Assembly: GCA_001179505.1 (NCBI GenBank)
Contig: CDMY01000398.1
Location: forward strand, 19,123 to 83,122
DNA: 64,000 bases
Reading direction: 5' to 3'
Source of the DNA: Vitrella brassicaformis
Lineage: Eukaryota; Sar; Vitrellaceae
Part shown: one piece after another, positions 62,301 through 64,000 of the stretch
Layout: each line of letters begins with the position of its first letter
Numbering within the stretch: position 1 is the stretch's first letter
Notes under the pieces: model-generated
Database searches by the model: none
The model's input: the letters and a program-made list of their open reading frames with translations, nothing else
What the model was told of the DNA's origin: nothing
Made by a program: the position numbers and the translations under genes

Positions 62301-64000
62301 GCTGTGTCCCCCTCTTCCTTTCGACCCGACAGACACACTCAATTAAGGCGCACAGGCGACGCACAGAAGTCACCATCAGGGATGCACAAAGGCAGGCAGG
62401 CAGGCAGGCAGACGGGCGCGCCCGCACACATGCACGCATGCAGTGAATTGGGGGGGGAAGCTGGGGAGATGGGCTGGTCCGTCCGTCTGTCCGTCTGTCT
62501 GTCTGTCTGGACTGAGTCTGTCTGTGTCTCAATGTGGCGAAAGACTTGCGCCCCTCACTCTTACACAGCACGTCGTCACACATCCATCCATCCATCCAGC
62601 TATGCACTTCACTGTATCGATTCCCCTCGGTCGGTCGATTCAAAAACGCGAGCAGGGGGCAGAGCTGGCATCAAATCTTTCGCCACCAATAGTGCGTCTG
62701 TGTGTGGGTGTGTGTGTGGAGAGATGGGTGCTGGGTGCAAGGGTCATTCCCTCACTCACTCAGGTCATGAATACAAATAGCCCCTCCCACATAGAAACAT
62801 AACATACATCAGGAAGTCGCCCACAAACGGCCAGACTGACACACACACGTAGAGAGAGATAGAGTGAGAGATACTTCTTTTTATATATCATTGGACATCG
62901 ACCAAGGCAGCGAGACGGCGAGCGATCGAGTGTGCCGTCCCTCCCTGTCTGCTGCCCTGCCCCGCACCCGATGCACCCATCCACACTGTGATGAGGATGC
63001 AACAGACTGACTGACAGACTGACAGACACTCAGACAGACAGACAGACAGACAGACAGCGGACGCACGCACGTCTGCCTCAACGGGAATTACGCTGCACCT
63101 GATGATGTGTGTGTCGGCTGATGTTCTCCCTCCCTCCCCCTCACTCCCTCCCCCTCACTCACTGCCACAAATGCAGGTATGTATGTATGTGTGTCTGTAT
63201 GAACGCACCGAAGCATCAGCATCAACAGAGAGACCGTCAAGTGAGCGTACACCCCCACATCATCCACACCACACGACAGCGTACCTGCATCAAGTATCGA
63301 CATTAGCAGGCAGGGAGGGAGGCCACAGACAGGCTGCAGACAGACAGGGAGACGAGACATAGGTAGGTAGGGAGAGAGGGAGGAGGGAAGACCTCTCTCA
63401 GCACAAACAAGCACTTCGCAACGCAACAATCAAGCAGAGCAACACAAACGAAAATGGCTGTTCGGGTCCTTCTCCGATAAAATGAGGGCCGCCAGGCATT
63501 CAAGCAGGCAGGTGGGCGGGCAGATGCTACCGTAGAAAACAAGGGAGCGGGCGGGCGGAAAGGCATTCAAGCAGGGGAGAAAGTGGCGAGAGGACCAAAA
63601 CAGCATCCGCTCACGACACATCCATCCACCCCACCCATCTAGCCATCTAGCCATGCATCAAACAAACCGACGGACGGCCTGGCTTAGAGGCCTGCCTGTC
63701 TGTGTGTGTCCGTGTACGTGTGTAGGGCTGGCTCTGGTCTGGTCTGCTCGGCTACACCCGGCAAAAAAAGCATCCATCAATCTCGGTGATTGACGAGCCA
63801 GCCGGCCAGTCAGTCCTCAAACGCTGGACTGGACTGCGGTGCTCGTGGGATGATTGGATTATATATGTGTGTGGACGTGTGTTGTGTTGTGTGCACAGTA
63901 ATCTGTGCAGGGGGGTACGTGTCTAAGTAAGTAATGTGTACGCATGCAGTGCACCGATAAAAGAAAGGATCCCCTTTTCCCGCCCCCCCCCCCCCCCCCC
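59364..64000. other. 4.6 kb gene-free, tetranucleotide-repeat-rich tail ending in poly-C
   Basis: Dominated by short arrays: CACT (59880-59900), CCGA (60472-60490), CCAT (60513-60573), CCGT (60599-60618), CTGC (60690-60712), GGCA (62390-62412), TGTC (62480-62508) and CAGA (63027-63057). Open frames are translations of repeats. The last ~18 bases are C. No coding exon is supported. Confidence 0.55.

Overview
The window is nuclear DNA from a eukaryote. Almost every gene is broken by short GT-AG introns (about 60-150 nt), and the coding exons read with the standard code. The best guess is a photosynthetic alveolate alga of the chromerid type (Vitrella-like). This is an inference, not a proof. 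It rests on a pheophorbide a oxygenase-like Rieske protein with a secretory-type presequence, an FKBP with a lumen-type AxA cleavage site, many ankyrin and orphan proteins, and introns packed with CA, TG and GGAT microsatellites.

Layout: 115-1745 (+) alpha/beta hydrolase-fold protein lacking the nucleophile Ser; 2287-3902 (-) choline-phosphate cytidylyltransferase; 4713-9154 (-) acetyl-CoA synthetase with a 300-N gap inside an intron; 9290-10398 (+) PITH-domain protein; 11402-14041 (-) pheophorbide a oxygenase-like Rieske protein; 14898-18462 (-) ubiquitin-like/coiled-coil/RING protein; 19306-20123 (-) small orphan; 20412-21566 (-) Sec20-like SNARE; 21884-25225 (+) large orphan; 25893-26533 (+) small orphan. 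Positions 26534-28860 are repeat-rich with a 148-bp tandem repeat. Positions 29020-29455 are an inverted copy of the window's first ~420 bp (hydrolase 5' end).

From there: 29882-31421 (+) CCCH zinc-finger protein; 33672-35678 (+) ankyrin protein; 36058-39220 (+) ABC1/UbiB atypical kinase; 39590-42461 (+) predicted secreted acidic protein; 43209-44424 (-) FKBP; 44499-45922 (+) and 46467-48718 (-) convergent MFS transporters with a second 300-N gap between their 3' ends; 48809-51230 (+) F-box-like protein; 52115-53493 (-) secreted cyclophilin; 53814-55890 (+) 3'-5' exonuclease-domain protein; 56547-57909 (-) ankyrin protein; about 58273-59363 (+) a basic protein gene with two in-frame stops. 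Positions 59364-64000 are gene-free tetranucleotide-repeat DNA ending in a poly-C run.

The genes do not form a pathway. Lipid and acetyl-CoA metabolism (CCT, ACS), plastid functions (PAO, FKBP), vesicle traffic (Sec20) and protein turnover (UBL-RING, F-box) lie side by side, often as head-to-head pairs with intergenic gaps from under 100 to about 320 bp. The most striking structural signal is that many introns are built as 5'ss-(CA)n-spacer-(TG)n-CAG. Such an intron can fold on itself and bring its two splice sites together.
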